64,000 bases of DNA from Conexibacter woesei DSM 14684 (GCF_000025265.1 NC_013739.1:496001-560000); one strand, 5' to 3'; shown: positions 1 through 11,743, counted from the first letter of the stretch. Translations and numbers: made by a program. Notes: generated by a model from the sequence alone, not told the origin.

Positions 1-2169
1 CTCGACGGCGACGGTTTCGTGATCGACGCCGCCGCGACCGCTGACCGGATCGACGTCGCCGGTCCGACCGACTGGGGCACGCAGATCGGCGTCGACGAGT
101 TCCTCGAGCGCTACGTCGGCGTGCGCTGGCTGATGCCGGGCGCCGACGGCGAGGACGTGCCGCAGCTGCAGACGCTCGCGGTGCCCGAGGAGGTCCGCAG
201 CGACGAGCCGGCCAACATGACGCGCCAGTTGAGTGGCCTTCCCGGCACCGTCCAGCTCGAGTGGGCGGAGCGCAACCGCATGCACTGGCGGACCAGATTC
301 CACCACGGCCTCTACAACGTCGTGCCGCCGAGACAGTACTTCGCCAAGAACCCCGAGTTCTTCCCGGAGAGAAGAGAGCCGGTCGGCACGACGAGATGGC
401 AGCCGTGCTTCACGGAGCCGGGGACGGTGACGGCGGCGATCAGAGAGATCGATGCGTACTTCGACGCGAACCCCGCCGAGGAGTCGTTCTCGCTCGGCGT
501 CAACGACTCGAGCGGCTACTGCGAGACCAACAGAGATGACTCGCACTACGTCGCGACCAGAACCAACTCGCTCGGCCGCGCGCACATGTCCGAGATCTAC
601 TTCAGATGGGTCAACGAGGTCGTCGAGGGCGTGCTGAGAGAGCATCCGGACAAGTGGTTCGGCCTGCTCGGCTACAGCGAGGTCAACGACCCGCCGGAGT
701 TCCAGATCAACCCGCGCGTGGTCGTCTTCGTGACCGAGGACCGCATGGGCTGGATCCACCCGAGCATCGAGAGACAGGGACATGACCAGCTGGCCGGCTG
801 GAACGCGGTCGCCAGACAGGTCGGCTTCTACGACTACATCTACGGCGCGCCGTACGCGGTCCCGCGCTTCTACCCGCATCGGATGGCGCAGACGTACAGA
901 TACGCCGCCGCCAACGGCGTCACGTCGCAGTACGCGGAGAACTACGCCAACTGGGGCGAGGGGCCGAAGACGTGGCTCGCGCTGCGCCTCTCGTGGGATC
1001 CGCAGGCCGACGTCGACGTGCTGCTGAGAGAGTGGTTTGAGCGCGCGGTCGGTCCGGACGCGGCGCCGGCGCTGGCGAGCTACTACGACCACTGGGAGAG
1101 ATTCTGGACCGAGCGGATCCCCAGCTCGGCGTGGTTCGCGATCCACCTCAAGCCAAGACGGCTGCCGTACCTGCCGTTCTTCACGCCGACGTACATGGAC
1201 CTCGTCACCGAGGACGACCTCGTGCAGAGCCGCCAGTGGTTGGAGGATGCCGTGAGACTGGCGCAGACGCCGGCGCAGAGAGCGCGCGCCGGTCAGCTGC
1301 TGCGGGCGTTCGAGTACTACGAGGCGTCGGGCCGGGCGTACGGCAAGAGCGAGCCGGCGGGCGAGCCGGCCGACGATGCCGCCGCGCTGAGACTGCTGAG
1401 CGACGTCGAGCGGCGATTCACCAGCGCGAGAGCCGCGCTCGACCTGTTCCAGCAGTTCTCCACCGACCCCGTGCTGCTGCACCCGACGCAGATGTCGCCG
1501 ACGCGCGGCGGCTTCCTCGGCTCACCGAACCTGCCGGACGGCGCGTCGGCGGCGCTGGTCGACTGGCTCGTCGGCGACACGACGCAGAGCGGCGCGACGT
1601 GGCTGCGGCTGAGAACGCTCGCGGCCGATCCGCAGGCGTCGCCGCTGCGCTCGTTCGCGCGGCTGCTGATCGCCGACGCGGAGGGCAGAGGATCGCTGCT
1701 CGTCAACGCCGGTTTCGAGACGGGCACGACGCCGTGGTCGCTGTGGCGGGCGACGACGGTCGGAACGCTCGCGCGCAACGCCGCGGCGGCGCGGACCGGC
1801 ACGGCCGGCCTGCGCGCGACCGGCCTCGAGCGCGGCGGGCCGACGCAGATCGTGCCGGTGTCGAGAGGCGTCTACGGCGCGGTCGCGCGCTTCCGCGTCC
1901 CGGCCGGCGCGAGCGCCGGCGGCGTGCAGTTGACGGTCAACGCGATGACCGCGGACGGCAGATCGCTCGGTCAGATCGCCGCCGGCCCGATCCGCAGCGT
2001 CGCGACGATCAGCGGCCGTTGGGTCGGCACGGAGGTGTTCGTGAACGTGCCGGAGACCGTCGGCGGCACGGCGGTCGCGAGAATCCAGCTCGTCGCGGTC
2101 GTCGACAACGTCCCGGCGGGCGCGTACGTCGACCTCGACGACGTCGGTCTCTACCGCCTCGGCGACTGA
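1..2169 (+). CDS. DUF4838 glycosidase-like protein with C-terminal carbohydrate-binding-like domain (5' partial)
   Basis: The frame is open from the first base, so the start lies outside the window; the GTG at 19 is only the first start-like codon. The beginning reads ERYVGVRWLMPG, typical of the segment just before DUF4838 in glycoside-hydrolase-like secreted proteins. The DUF4838 core (WRTRFHHGLYN, then NPEFFPE, about 250-1200) follows. The last 470 bases encode a beta-sandwich beginning LLVNAGFETG, as in CBM4/9-like carbohydrate-binding modules. Likely role is binding or hydrolysis of a polysaccharide outside the cell; the substrate cannot be named. At least 20 arginines use AGA, a codon nearly absent from cytosolic genes here. 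The 3' end overlaps the convergent TetR gene by 19 bases. Confidence 0.8.
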   Translation, partial: LDGDGFVIDAAATADRIDVAGPTDWGTQIGVDEFLERYVGVRWLMPGADGEDVPQLQTLAVPEEVRSDEPANMTRQLSGLPGTVQLEWAERNRMHWRTRFHHGLYNVVPPRQYFAKNPEFFPERREPVGTTRWQPCFTEPGTVTAAIREIDAYFDANPAEESFSLGVNDSSGYCETNRDDSHYVATRTNSLGRAHMSEIYFRWVNEVVEGVLREHPDKWFGLLGYSEVNDPPEFQINPRVVVFVTEDRMGWIHPSIERQGHDQLAGWNAVARQVGFYDYIYGAPYAVPRFYPHRMAQTYRYAAANGVTSQYAENYANWGEGPKTWLALRLSWDPQADVDVLLREWFERAVGPDAAPALASYYDHWERFWTERIPSSAWFAIHLKPRRLPYLPFFTPTYMDLVTEDDLVQSRQWLEDAVRLAQTPAQRARAGQLLRAFEYYEASGRAYGKSEPAGEPADDAAALRLLSDVERRFTSARAALDLFQQFSTDPVLLHPTQMSPTRGGFLGSPNLPDGASAALVDWLVGDTTQSGATWLRLRTLAADPQASPLRSFARLLIADAEGRGSLLVNAGFETGTTPWSLWRATTVGTLARNAAAARTGTAGLRATGLERGGPTQIVPVSRGVYGAVARFRVPAGASAGGVQLTVNAMTADGRSLGQIAAGPIRSVATISGRWVGTEVFVNVPETVGGTAVARIQLVAVVDNVPAGAYVDLDDVGLYRLGD

Positions 2170-2828
2170 GCGGCGCCGCCGCCCGCGGCACGCGCGGGCG
2201 GCGGTACGACCGCCTCGGCGGCGAGGCCGGAGTTGAGCGTCTCGGTCACCATCCGGGCGACAGCCTGGGAGCTGCCGACGCCGGGGAAGAACGTGTCCAG
2301 GGTGCCTTCGCGCCAGAGCGCGACGGCACCGTGGACCGTCGACCAGCACGTCAGCGCGAGCGCCGTCTCGGAGTGGTGCCTGCCCCAGCCGGTCGCGCGT
2401 GCGGCGACGATCTCGTCGAGCAGCAGTCCGAACGCGCTCGCGCGCGCCTCGGCGAGATCGGGATCGCCGGAATCGAGCAGCTCGGGCCGGAACATCACCG
2501 CGAACAGCGCGGGATGCTGCTTGGCGAAGGCCATGTACCCGATGCCGTGGGCGGCGACCCGCTCAGCCGGCGTCGCGTCGGCGGGAACCCGCCTGCGGGC
2601 CGCGAGCATCCGTCTCCGGAGCGTGCGGAAGCCGTTCGCGGCAAGCGCGGTGAAGAGCCCGCTGCGGTCGCCGAAGTGGTGGCCCGGCGCCTGATGGGAG
2701 ACGCCCACGCGGCGGGCGATCGCGCGCAGGCTCACGTCCCCGATGCCGTGCTCGTCGATCTCCTGCTCGGCCGCGCGCAGGAGGTCCTCGCGCAGCGACG
2801 TCCTGGGGGCTCTGGCCGGCGCCGTCAT
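2151..2828 (-). CDS. TetR-family transcriptional regulator
   Basis: A 225-residue protein with an N-terminal TetR helix-turn-helix (LREDLLRAAEQEIDEHGIGDVSLRAIARRVGVSH region, residues 11-50), followed by a helical ligand-binding domain of the WHG type common in actinobacteria. It starts at an ATG and ends in a low-complexity Ala/Arg/Gly tail that overlaps the 3' end of the DUF4838 gene. The upstream methyltransferase gene is on the same strand and ends 42 bases before it, so the two could share a transcript. The effector and targets are unknown. Confidence 0.85.
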   Translation of the reverse strand: MTAPARAPRTSLREDLLRAAEQEIDEHGIGDVSLRAIARRVGVSHQAPGHHFGDRSGLFTALAANGFRTLRRRMLAARRRVPADATPAERVAAHGIGYMAFAKQHPALFAVMFRPELLDSGDPDLAEARASAFGLLLDEIVAARATGWGRHHSETALALTCWSTVHGAVALWREGTLDTFFPGVGSSQAVARMVTETLNSGLAAEAVVPPPARAAGGGAAQSPRR

Positions 2829-2870
2829 CGGATCGACCCTACAAGCTGGCGGCCTGACGACAGCGATCTG

Positions 2871-3485
2871 TCACGCCCGCTGCAGCCGCACGACGCCGTC
2901 GATCCGCGTCGTCGGCGCCTCGTCGCCGAAGGCGTGCTCGACGGTCCGCAGCTCGCTCGTCCGCAGCTGCCAACGGTCGGCGGGCAGCGCCAGCTCGTCG
3001 ACGACCTCCTGCGGGCCGGGCAGGTCGTGGTGCGGGTGCGCCGCGGAGGGGGCGTGGCCGATCACGAGCAGCGTCCCGCCCGCGGCGACGGCCGCGGCTG
3101 CGGTGCGCAGGATCTCCGTTCGGGGCAGCGCGACCGGCGAGTGCAGGTAGGTCGCCGCGACGAGGTCGAAGCTGCCGGCGGGCAGCGACGCCGCGAGATC
3201 GTGGCGCTCCCACGTGATCCGGTCGGCGACGCCGGCCGCGGCGGCGTGGCCCGCCGCGACCTCCAGCGCCCGGTGGGAGATGTCGACGGCGGTCACGGTC
3301 CAGCCGCGGGCGGCGAGCCAGATCGCGTCGCCGCCCTCGCCGCAGCCGAGGTCGAGTGCGCTCCCGGGCGCGACCGCGGCGATCTCGTCGACGAGCGAGC
3401 GGTTCGGCTTGCCGCTCCAGCGGTGCTGCTCGCCGTCGTAGAAGGACTCCCAGTGCTGTGCGACGTCGTTCGCATGCTCGGTCAT
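2871..3485 (-). CDS. Class I SAM-dependent methyltransferase
   Basis: A 204-residue protein with a clear SAM-binding motif I (LDLGCGEGGDAIWLA, residues about 43-57), an acidic motif II (TAVDIS) and a motif IV region (FDLVAATYLHS). It resembles the small Methyltransf_25/TehB-like enzymes, which methylate small molecules or, in TehB, tellurite. Nothing in the sequence fixes the substrate. It lies 63 bases downstream of the RibD-like reductase on the same strand and may be the last gene of that operon. The start is the ATG at 3485. Confidence 0.8.
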   Translation of the reverse strand: MTEHANDVAQHWESFYDGEQHRWSGKPNRSLVDEIAAVAPGSALDLGCGEGGDAIWLAARGWTVTAVDISHRALEVAAGHAAAAGVADRITWERHDLAASLPAGSFDLVAATYLHSPVALPRTEILRTAAAAVAAGGTLLVIGHAPSAAHPHHDLPGPQEVVDELALPADRWQLRTSELRTVEHAFGDEAPTTRIDGVVRLQRA

Positions 3486-3548
3486 GGCCCAACGGTGTCA
3501 GCGGACCATCGACCTGGCAAGCGAACTTGTCAAACAGGCAATCGGGCG

Positions 3549-4097
3549 TCAGCGCTTGGCCGGGGCGTAGCTGAGGTTCAAGACGCCGCTCTTGAAGGTC
3601 TGACCGCTCAGCAGCTCGAGCGGGATGCTCGGCTCGTCGGGCGGGAACAGCCGCGCCAGTCCGTCGCCGATCGCGATCGGGTGCACGAGCAGGTTGAGCT
3701 CGTCGAGAAGGCCCTCGCGCAGCAGCCAGCGGACGGTGGTGGCGCTGCCGGACATGCTGATGTCACCGCCGTCCCGGCGCTTGATCTCGGTCAGCTGCGC
3801 CACCACGTCGCCGCTGACGACCTCCGAGTTCTGCCACTCCGCCGTGCGCAGGCTGTTGGAGACGACGTACTTCTGCATCCCGTTGATGACGTCGCCGAAC
3901 GGCTCGTCGGCATGCTCGGGCCAGTACGCGGCCCACTCGTCGTAGAGGACGCGGCCCATCAGCATCGCGTCGGTGGTCGCGAAGCCGGCGCTGACCGCCG
4001 CTCCCATCTCGTCGTCGAAGTAGGGGAAGTGCCATCTGTCGGGCGCCTCGACGACGCCGTCGAGGGAGATGAAGAAGTTGGCCTTGATCTTGCGCAT
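3549..4097 (-). CDS. Dihydrofolate reductase/RibD C-terminal family protein
   Basis: A 182-residue protein of the RibD_C/YyaP type: N-terminal beta strand FFISLDGVVEAP, the MGRVLYDEW segment that packs on NADPH, and a C-terminal LLRE.LLDELNLLVHPIAIGDG segment. The start is fixed by a strong ribosome site (AAAGGAG) just upstream of the ATG at 4097. Family members are NADPH-dependent reductases of mostly unknown substrate. It is the third gene of an ArsR / AHSA1 / reductase operon, an arrangement often seen in actinobacteria. Confidence 0.9.
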   Translation of the reverse strand: MRKIKANFFISLDGVVEAPDRWHFPYFDDEMGAAVSAGFATTDAMLMGRVLYDEWAAYWPEHADEPFGDVINGMQKYVVSNSLRTAEWQNSEVVSGDVVAQLTEIKRRDGGDISMSGSATTVRWLLREGLLDELNLLVHPIAIGDGLARLFPPDEPSIPLELLSGQTFKSGVLNLSYAPAKR

Positions 4098-4129
4098 CGG
4101 GGGATCTCCTTTGGTCTGGGTGTGTCCGG

Positions 4130-4618
4130 TCAGCCGGCTGCGAGGAGGGCGTCCATCTGGCCGACCGACTGCCGGAAGACCGCGAACGCCCCATATCTCT
4201 CCAGCTCCTTCATGTGCTCGCTGGACGAGAACGTGAAGCGCAGCTCCATGCGGGTCCCGCCGTCCTGCTCGGTGAGCCGCACGTTCGCCGCGGTGGTCGG
4301 CAGCTCCGTGTTCGGCGTCCCGTCCGGGTTGCCCCAGCCGTCGACGAACGCGATCGACCGCAGCGGATCGACCGACGTCACCCGCCACCACCCGCGCGAC
4401 GTCTCGCCGTCCGGGCCGGTCATGAAGTAGGTGACCTCGCCGCCGGTGACGAGGCGGTGGGTCTCGACCGTCGACGGGTGGCTCGGCGGCCCCCACCAGC
4501 GCTCGAGCTGCCGCGGGTCCGCCCACAGCTGCCACACCCGTTCGACCGGCGCGCTGAACTCGGCGACGAGGGTGAGGCTCAGGTTCTCGACGTCCTTCTC
4601 GACGCTGACGACGCTCAT
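4130..4618 (-). CDS. SRPBCC (AHSA1-type) domain protein
   Basis: A 162-residue single-domain protein with the hallmark AHSA1 pattern: FSAPVERVWQLWADPRQLERWWGPP near the N-terminus and an amphipathic C-terminal helix (VGQMDALLA). The fold is a hydrophobic-cavity START-like domain; most such proteins beside ArsR regulators have no assigned ligand. Its ATG overlaps the TGA of the ArsR gene by four bases, so translation is probably coupled. The annotation is secure at fold level only. Confidence 0.9.
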   Translation of the reverse strand: MSVVSVEKDVENLSLTLVAEFSAPVERVWQLWADPRQLERWWGPPSHPSTVETHRLVTGGEVTYFMTGPDGETSRGWWRVTSVDPLRSIAFVDGWGNPDGTPNTELPTTAANVRLTEQDGGTRMELRFTFSSSEHMKELERYGAFAVFRQSVGQMDALLAAG

Positions 4619-4989
4619 CGGCCGTGCTCCGCCGGCAGCGTGGTCCGCGGGGGCGCCGGCACCTGTGCGAGCAGGTCGGCCATCCGCTCCACGCGTCCGC
4701 GCCAGGCCATCTCGAGCTCGTCGAGGACCGCTCGCGCGCGGCCAACCGCCTCGCCGTCGGTGCGCACGAGCTGCTCCCGTCCGCGCCGCTCCTTGGTGAC
4801 CAGGCCGGCCCGTTCCAGCACCGCGACGTGCTTCTGCACCGCGGCGAAGCTCATCGGGTAGACGCCGGCCAGTCGCGACACCGACGGCTCGCCGCTCGTG
4901 CAGCGGTGAAGGATGTCGCGCCGCGTGGTGTCCGCGAGCGCGTGGAAGAGGCGGTCCACCTCTTGGTCGGTCAGTTCAGCTACAACCAC
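4615..4989 (-). CDS. ArsR-family transcriptional repressor
   Basis: A winged-helix regulator (LFHALADTTRRDILHRC, then SVSRLAG..PMSFAAVQKHVAVLERAGLVTKERRG) without the CxC metal site of true metal sensors, i.e. the SdpR/AHSA1-linked subfamily. The longest frame starts at 5019, but the GTG at 4989 gives a 124-residue protein and lies inside a perfect palindrome that is probably its own operator. In homologues the residues YNQxVV encoded by this palindrome are often retained at the N-terminus, so either start is possible. It heads the operon with the AHSA1 and RibD-like genes. Confidence 0.85.
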   Translation of the reverse strand: MVVAELTDQEVDRLFHALADTTRRDILHRCTSGEPSVSRLAGVYPMSFAAVQKHVAVLERAGLVTKERRGREQLVRTDGEAVGRARAVLDELEMAWRGRVERMADLLAQVPAPPRTTLPAEHGR

Positions 4990-4998
4990 TTGGTTGTA
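4981..4998. promoter_or_regulatory. Palindromic operator at the ArsR start
   Basis: TACAACCA-CT-TGGTTGTA has perfect 8-base arms. It covers the probable GTG start of the ArsR gene and encodes YNQVVV when read in frame. Position and symmetry suggest autorepression by the ArsR protein; binding is inferred. Confidence 0.7.
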
Positions 4999-5069
4999 GG
5001 TTAGCGCGGTCGCGCCCACGCCGCAAACGCGTGCTCAAGTCGGGCTGCGGCAGGTCGATCACGGGCGGT

Positions 5070-6875
5070 ATGAGAGCCGAGTCGATGTACCGCAGACACA
5101 CGCAGGTGACGACGGTCGGAGGCGTGCGCGGCTTCGCGACGACCGCCCGCGGGTACGAGGTGCTGCGCGACCCGGCGCTCAACAAGGGGACGGCGTTCAG
5201 CGCCTCCGAGCGGGCTGCGCTCGGGCTCGACGGGCTGCTGCCGCCGGTCGTCACGACCGAGCTGGAGCCGCAGCTGGAGCGCGCCTACGGCGCCTACCGG
5301 ATGGCGCCGACCGACCTCGCCAAGCACGTCTACATGTGGCGCCTGCACGACAACGACGTGACGCTCTTCTACGCGCTGCTGCAACGCCACCTGCTGGAGA
5401 TGCTGCCGATCGTCTACGACCCGGTCGTCGGCGAGGCGATCGAGCGCTTCAGCCACGTCTTCACGCGCCCGCGCGGCGTCTTCCTCAGCATCGACGACCC
5501 CGACAGCGTCGAGGCACGGCTCGCGGCCGTCGGCGCCGGGCCCGACGACGTCGACCTGCTCGTCGCGACCGACGCGGAGGAGATCCTCGGGATCGGCGAC
5601 TGGGGCTCCAACGGCATCGACATCTCGATCGGCAAGCTCGCCGTCTACACCGCCGCCGCCGGCGTCGACCCGCATCGCGTCGTCCCCGTCGTGCTCGACG
5701 TCGGCACCGACAACGAGCGGCTGCTGAACGACCCGCTCTACCTCGGCTGCCGCCACGCGCGCGTGCGCGGGGACCGCTACGACGCGTTCGTCGAGGCGTA
5801 CGTGGCGGCTGTCGAGAAGCTGTTCCCGAACGCGCTGCTGCACTGGGAGGACTTCGGCTCGTCCAACGCGCGCCGGATCCTCGACCGCTATCGCGACCGC
5901 GTCCCGACGTTCAACGACGACATGCAGGGGACCGGCGCGATCGTGACGGCCGGCCTGCTCAACGCCGTCGCGCTCTCCGGCGGCTCGTGGGCCGACCAGC
6001 GGGTCGTCGTGCTCGGCGGCGGGACCGCCGGCTGCGGCATCGCCGACCAGGCGCGCGACCAGATGGTCCGCGCCGGGCTGTCGGAGGAGGACGCGACGCG
6101 CCGCATCTGGATCGTCGACCTGCCCGGCCTGCTGACCGCCGAGATGCGCGACGGGCTGCTCGACTACCAGCGTCCCTACGCCCGCCCCGAGGAGGAGGTG
6201 GCGGAGCTCGCGCGCACGCCGTGCTTCCCCGATCGCAAGGCCGAGGGCCGCTGGCCGGCGATGGCCGCGCTGCGCGCCAAGGCCGCCGCGGGAGCGGGCG
6301 TCATCGACCTCGCGACGACCGTCGCGGCGGTGAAGCCGACGATCCTGATCGGCACCTCGACCTGTCCGGGCATGTTCACGGAGGAGATCGTCGGAACGAT
6401 GGCCGCGTCGGTGCAGCGGCCGATCGTCTTCCCGCTGTCCAACCCGACGGTGCTGCACGAGGCGACGCCGGAGCAGCTGCTGCGGTGGACCGGCGGCAAG
6501 GCGCTCGTCGCGACCGGCGCGCCGTTCGACGACGTCGAGCTGGGCGGCGTGACCTACCGCATCGGCCAGGCGAACAACGCCGCCCTCTACCCGGGCCTCG
6601 GCCTCGGCGCGGTCGTCGCGCGCGCGACGCGCGTCAGCGACGCGATGATCCTCGCCGCCGCGGAGGCCGTCGCCGGCGAGGCCGACACGTCGGGCCCCGG
6701 CGCCTCGCTGCTGCCCTCCAACGCCGACCTGCGCGCGACCTCCAGCGTCGTCGCGGTCGCCGTCGTGCGCGCCGCGCTGGAGGAAGGCCTCGCCCGCGCC
6801 GAGATCGACGACCCGGTCGAGGCCGTGCGCGAGGCGGCGTGGTGGCCGGTCTACCGCCCGGTCGAGGCCGTCTGA
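5070..6875 (+). CDS. NAD-type malic enzyme
   Basis: About 601 residues, the size of the large malic enzymes that oxidatively decarboxylate malate to pyruvate. Conserved segments are NKGTAF, LPIVYDPVVGEA, EEILGIGDWGSNGIDI, HWEDFGSSNAR and FNDDMQGTGA (metal and malate site), followed by the dinucleotide fold VVVLGGGTAGCGIA. I placed the start at the ATG at 5070; ATG 5085 and an upstream ATG at 5031 are alternatives, and none has a strong ribosome site. It is transcribed away from the ArsR operon. NAD versus NADP preference cannot be read with confidence. Confidence 0.92.
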   Translation: MRAESMYRRHTQVTTVGGVRGFATTARGYEVLRDPALNKGTAFSASERAALGLDGLLPPVVTTELEPQLERAYGAYRMAPTDLAKHVYMWRLHDNDVTLFYALLQRHLLEMLPIVYDPVVGEAIERFSHVFTRPRGVFLSIDDPDSVEARLAAVGAGPDDVDLLVATDAEEILGIGDWGSNGIDISIGKLAVYTAAAGVDPHRVVPVVLDVGTDNERLLNDPLYLGCRHARVRGDRYDAFVEAYVAAVEKLFPNALLHWEDFGSSNARRILDRYRDRVPTFNDDMQGTGAIVTAGLLNAVALSGGSWADQRVVVLGGGTAGCGIADQARDQMVRAGLSEEDATRRIWIVDLPGLLTAEMRDGLLDYQRPYARPEEEVAELARTPCFPDRKAEGRWPAMAALRAKAAAGAGVIDLATTVAAVKPTILIGTSTCPGMFTEEIVGTMAASVQRPIVFPLSNPTVLHEATPEQLLRWTGGKALVATGAPFDDVELGGVTYRIGQANNAALYPGLGLGAVVARATRVSDAMILAAAEAVAGEADTSGPGASLLPSNADLRATSSVVAVAVVRAALEEGLARAEIDDPVEAVREAAWWPVYRPVEAV

Positions 6876-6891
6876 GGCGCGGCGCGCCGGA

Positions 6892-7764
6892 TCAGCTCCG
6901 GCGCAGCGGCGTCGACGCGCCGAGGCGGGCGAGCTTGTGCGGGTTGCGGACGGCGTAGATGCGGGTGACCCGTCCTGCCTCGACGACGAGGCTGATCGCG
7001 GTGTCGCTCTCGCCGCCGGGGTCGATCCGCAGCGCCGGAGCGCCGTTGAGCCAGACGGTGTCGAGCGGGACGCCGGGCACGAGTCTGTGGAAGCGCGCGA
7101 GCAGCCCGGCGACGCGGTCGGCGCCCTCGACGGGATGCCGGAACGCGTTCGCCAGCCCACCGCCGTCGGCGACGGCCACGACGTCGGGCGCGAGCAGGTC
7201 CAGGAGACCCTGCAGGTCGCCGGTCTCGACCGCCGCGCGGAAGCGCTCGACGGCGGCCTGCTGCTCGGCCCGGCTCGCGACCGTCCGCGGCCGGCGGGCC
7301 GCGACGTGCTCCCGCGCCCGGTGCGCGATCTGCCGAACCGCCGCCGGGGACTTCTCGAGCGCGGCGGCGATCTCGTCATACGGCGCGTCGAACACCTCCC
7401 GCAGCACGAAGACCGCCCGCTCCGCCGGGCCGAGCGTCTCGAGCACGGTCAGCATCGCGATCGAGACGCTCTCGGCCAGCTCGACGTCGTCGGCCACGTC
7501 GGGACTGGTCAGCAGCGGCTCGGGCAGCCACTCGCCGACGTACTCCTCGCGCCGCCGCGCGAGGGTGCGGAGCCGGTTGAGCGCCTGCCGCGTCACGGTC
7601 CGCACCAGGTAGGCCCGCGGGTCGTGCACTCCGGCCTGGTCGACGCCGGCCCAGCGCAGCCAGGTCTCCTGCACGACGTCCTCGGCGTCGGCGGCGGAGC
7701 CGAGCAGCTCGTAGGCGACGGTGAACAGCAGGCTGCGGTGGGTGACGAACGGGTCGTCGCTCAT
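6892..7764 (-). CDS. ECF41-type RNA polymerase sigma factor with SnoaL-like C-terminal domain
   Basis: A 290-residue sigma factor: region 2 (LLFTVAYELLGSAADAEDVVQETWLRW, residues 13-39), region 4 (LGPAERAVFVLREVFDAPYDEIAAAL, about 111-137) and a long C-terminal SnoaL-like extension. It carries the ECF41 signatures WLPEPL in the linker, DGGG in the extension and NPHKL near the end (NPDKL in the family). In ECF41 the extension acts as a built-in regulator in place of a classical anti-sigma factor. The ATG overlaps the stop of the CMD gene by four bases, which matches the known link of ECF41 with CMD-, oxidoreductase- or epimerase-type partners. Confidence 0.92.
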   Translation of the reverse strand: MSDDPFVTHRSLLFTVAYELLGSAADAEDVVQETWLRWAGVDQAGVHDPRAYLVRTVTRQALNRLRTLARRREEYVGEWLPEPLLTSPDVADDVELAESVSIAMLTVLETLGPAERAVFVLREVFDAPYDEIAAALEKSPAAVRQIAHRAREHVAARRPRTVASRAEQQAAVERFRAAVETGDLQGLLDLLAPDVVAVADGGGLANAFRHPVEGADRVAGLLARFHRLVPGVPLDTVWLNGAPALRIDPGGESDTAISLVVEAGRVTRIYAVRNPHKLARLGASTPLRRS

Positions 7765-8354
7765 GCGAAGGAGGCTACGTCCCCGCTGCGCTGCGCGAGC
7801 GGCCGCAGCTCGCACGACGCGGCGAACCCCTGTGCCTCGATCCCGAGCGCGACGTTGCCGCGCGAGGACATGTTCGCGAACGCGATCACGGACGTCAGCT
7901 CGACCACTCCGGGGGCGCCGAGCTGCTTCAGCAGCGCCGCAACCAGCTCGTCGGTGACGGTCGGCGGCGTCTGGCTCATCGCCTCGGCGTACTCCATCAC
8001 GTCCCGTTCCAGCGGGGTGAAGACGTCGGAGTCGCGCCAGCGCGGCACCTCGCGCGCCTTCGCCTCGTCGAGCCCCTCGTTGTGGGCGTGGAAGTAGCCG
8101 AAGTCCAGGCACCAGCTGCATCCGATCAGCGACGCGACCGTCATGTGGGCGAACGACTTCAGGTTCGGATCGACGTGCTTCCACTTCATCGTCTTGCGGC
8201 CGAGCGCGCTCATGTCCTTGACGACGGTCGGGTTGTGCCACATGACCTCGACCGGCTCGGGCACCGCGCCGAGCATCCTGCGGGTGAAGATCTTCACGAG
8301 ACGTCCGCTGAATCCGGTCAGCTCGGTCTTGGGAATCCGGGGCGTGCTGGCCAT
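7761..8354 (-). CDS. Carboxymuconolactone decarboxylase (AhpD-like) family protein
   Basis: A 197-residue all-helical protein with the AhpD-like redox motif CSWCLDFGYFHAH (Cys79, Cys82, His89/91). The CxxC plus His arrangement supports alkylhydroperoxidase-type thiol chemistry rather than lactone decarboxylation. It is the first gene of the pair with the ECF41 sigma factor and overlaps it by four bases, so the two proteins are made together. A candidate ECF41 promoter lies about 34 bases upstream of its ATG. Confidence 0.9.
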   Translation of the reverse strand: MASTPRIPKTELTGFSGRLVKIFTRRMLGAVPEPVEVMWHNPTVVKDMSALGRKTMKWKHVDPNLKSFAHMTVASLIGCSWCLDFGYFHAHNEGLDEAKAREVPRWRDSDVFTPLERDVMEYAEAMSQTPPTVTDELVAALLKQLGAPGVVELTSVIAFANMSSRGNVALGIEAQGFAASCELRPLAQRSGDVASFA

Positions 8355-8387
8355 GGCTGCTCCTGTCGTCGATGGGTGCGACGTGGA

Positions 8388-8414
8388 GACACCGCGCGCC
8401 GCCGTGGTGTGACA
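8388..8414 (-). promoter_or_regulatory. Candidate ECF41 promoter
   Basis: Read leftward, TGTCACA (8414-8408) is followed after 16 bases by TGTC (8391-8388), about 34 bases before the CMD ATG. As I recall, ECF41 factors recognise TGTCACA and CGTC, so the -35 is exact and the -10 matches three of four. This implies autoregulation. Confidence 0.6.
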
Positions 8415-8464
8415 TCTGCGCCGTGGTCAGGCAGCCCGGGGCGCGACGTGGCACTCTCTCGGAG

Positions 8465-8908
<444 letters not shown>

Positions 8909-8909
8909 C

Positions 8910-9326
8910 ATGACCGCCATGGACATCACCATTCATCAGAGCTTCCTCCCCCACGAGGACGCCGCCGCATCGCTCGCGTTCTATCGCGACACCCTGGGCT
9001 TCGAGGTCCGCAACGACGTCGAGTACAACGGGATGCATTGGATCACCCTCGGCTTGCCGGGCCAGCCCGACACGTCCGTCGTGCTGTACCCGCCGGGCGC
9101 CGACCCCGGCGTCACCGACGACGAGCGCCGCGTGGTCTCCGAGATGATGGCCAAGGGCACCTTCGCGATGATGAACCTGGCCACCAAGGACCTCGACGGC
9201 ACGTTCGATCGGCTGCAGGCCGGCGTCGAGGTCGTGCAGGAGCCGACCGACCAGCCCTACGGGATTCGCGACTGCGCGATTCGCGACCCCGCCGGCAACA
9301 TGATCCGCATCCAGGAGATCAGATAG
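8910..9326 (+). CDS. VOC (glyoxalase/bleomycin-resistance) family protein
   Basis: A 138-residue vicinal-oxygen-chelate protein: paired beta-alpha-beta-beta-beta modules with LPHEDAAASLAFYRDTLGFEVRNDV at the N-terminus and IRDPAGNMIRIQE at the C-terminus. Such proteins bind or modify small molecules, and several confer antibiotic resistance by sequestration. It sits between the AraC regulator (one base apart) and the UvrA-like ATPase (three bases apart), so all three are almost certainly co-transcribed. The ATG at 8919 is an alternative start. The ligand is unknown. Confidence 0.88.
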   Translation: MTAMDITIHQSFLPHEDAAASLAFYRDTLGFEVRNDVEYNGMHWITLGLPGQPDTSVVLYPPGADPGVTDDERRVVSEMMAKGTFAMMNLATKDLDGTFDRLQAGVEVVQEPTDQPYGIRDCAIRDPAGNMIRIQEIR

Positions 9327-9329
9327 AGC

Positions 9330-11714
<2,385 letters not shown>

Positions 11715-11717
11715 CCC

Positions 11718-11743
11718 GCCGGCGCGCGGGAGCGCGCGCCGGC
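11718..11743. terminator. GC-rich hairpin between convergent genes
   Basis: GCCGGCGCGC and GCGCGCCGGC form perfect 10-base arms around a 6-base loop, four bases after the UvrA-like stop and just before the convergent M36 stop. It lacks a U-run but can serve both directions. Confidence 0.6.

Noticed and set aside
1131-4430. 1099-codon open frame on the plus strand
   Set aside because: It crosses four well-supported genes in other frames and has no recognisable domain; a GC-bias shadow.
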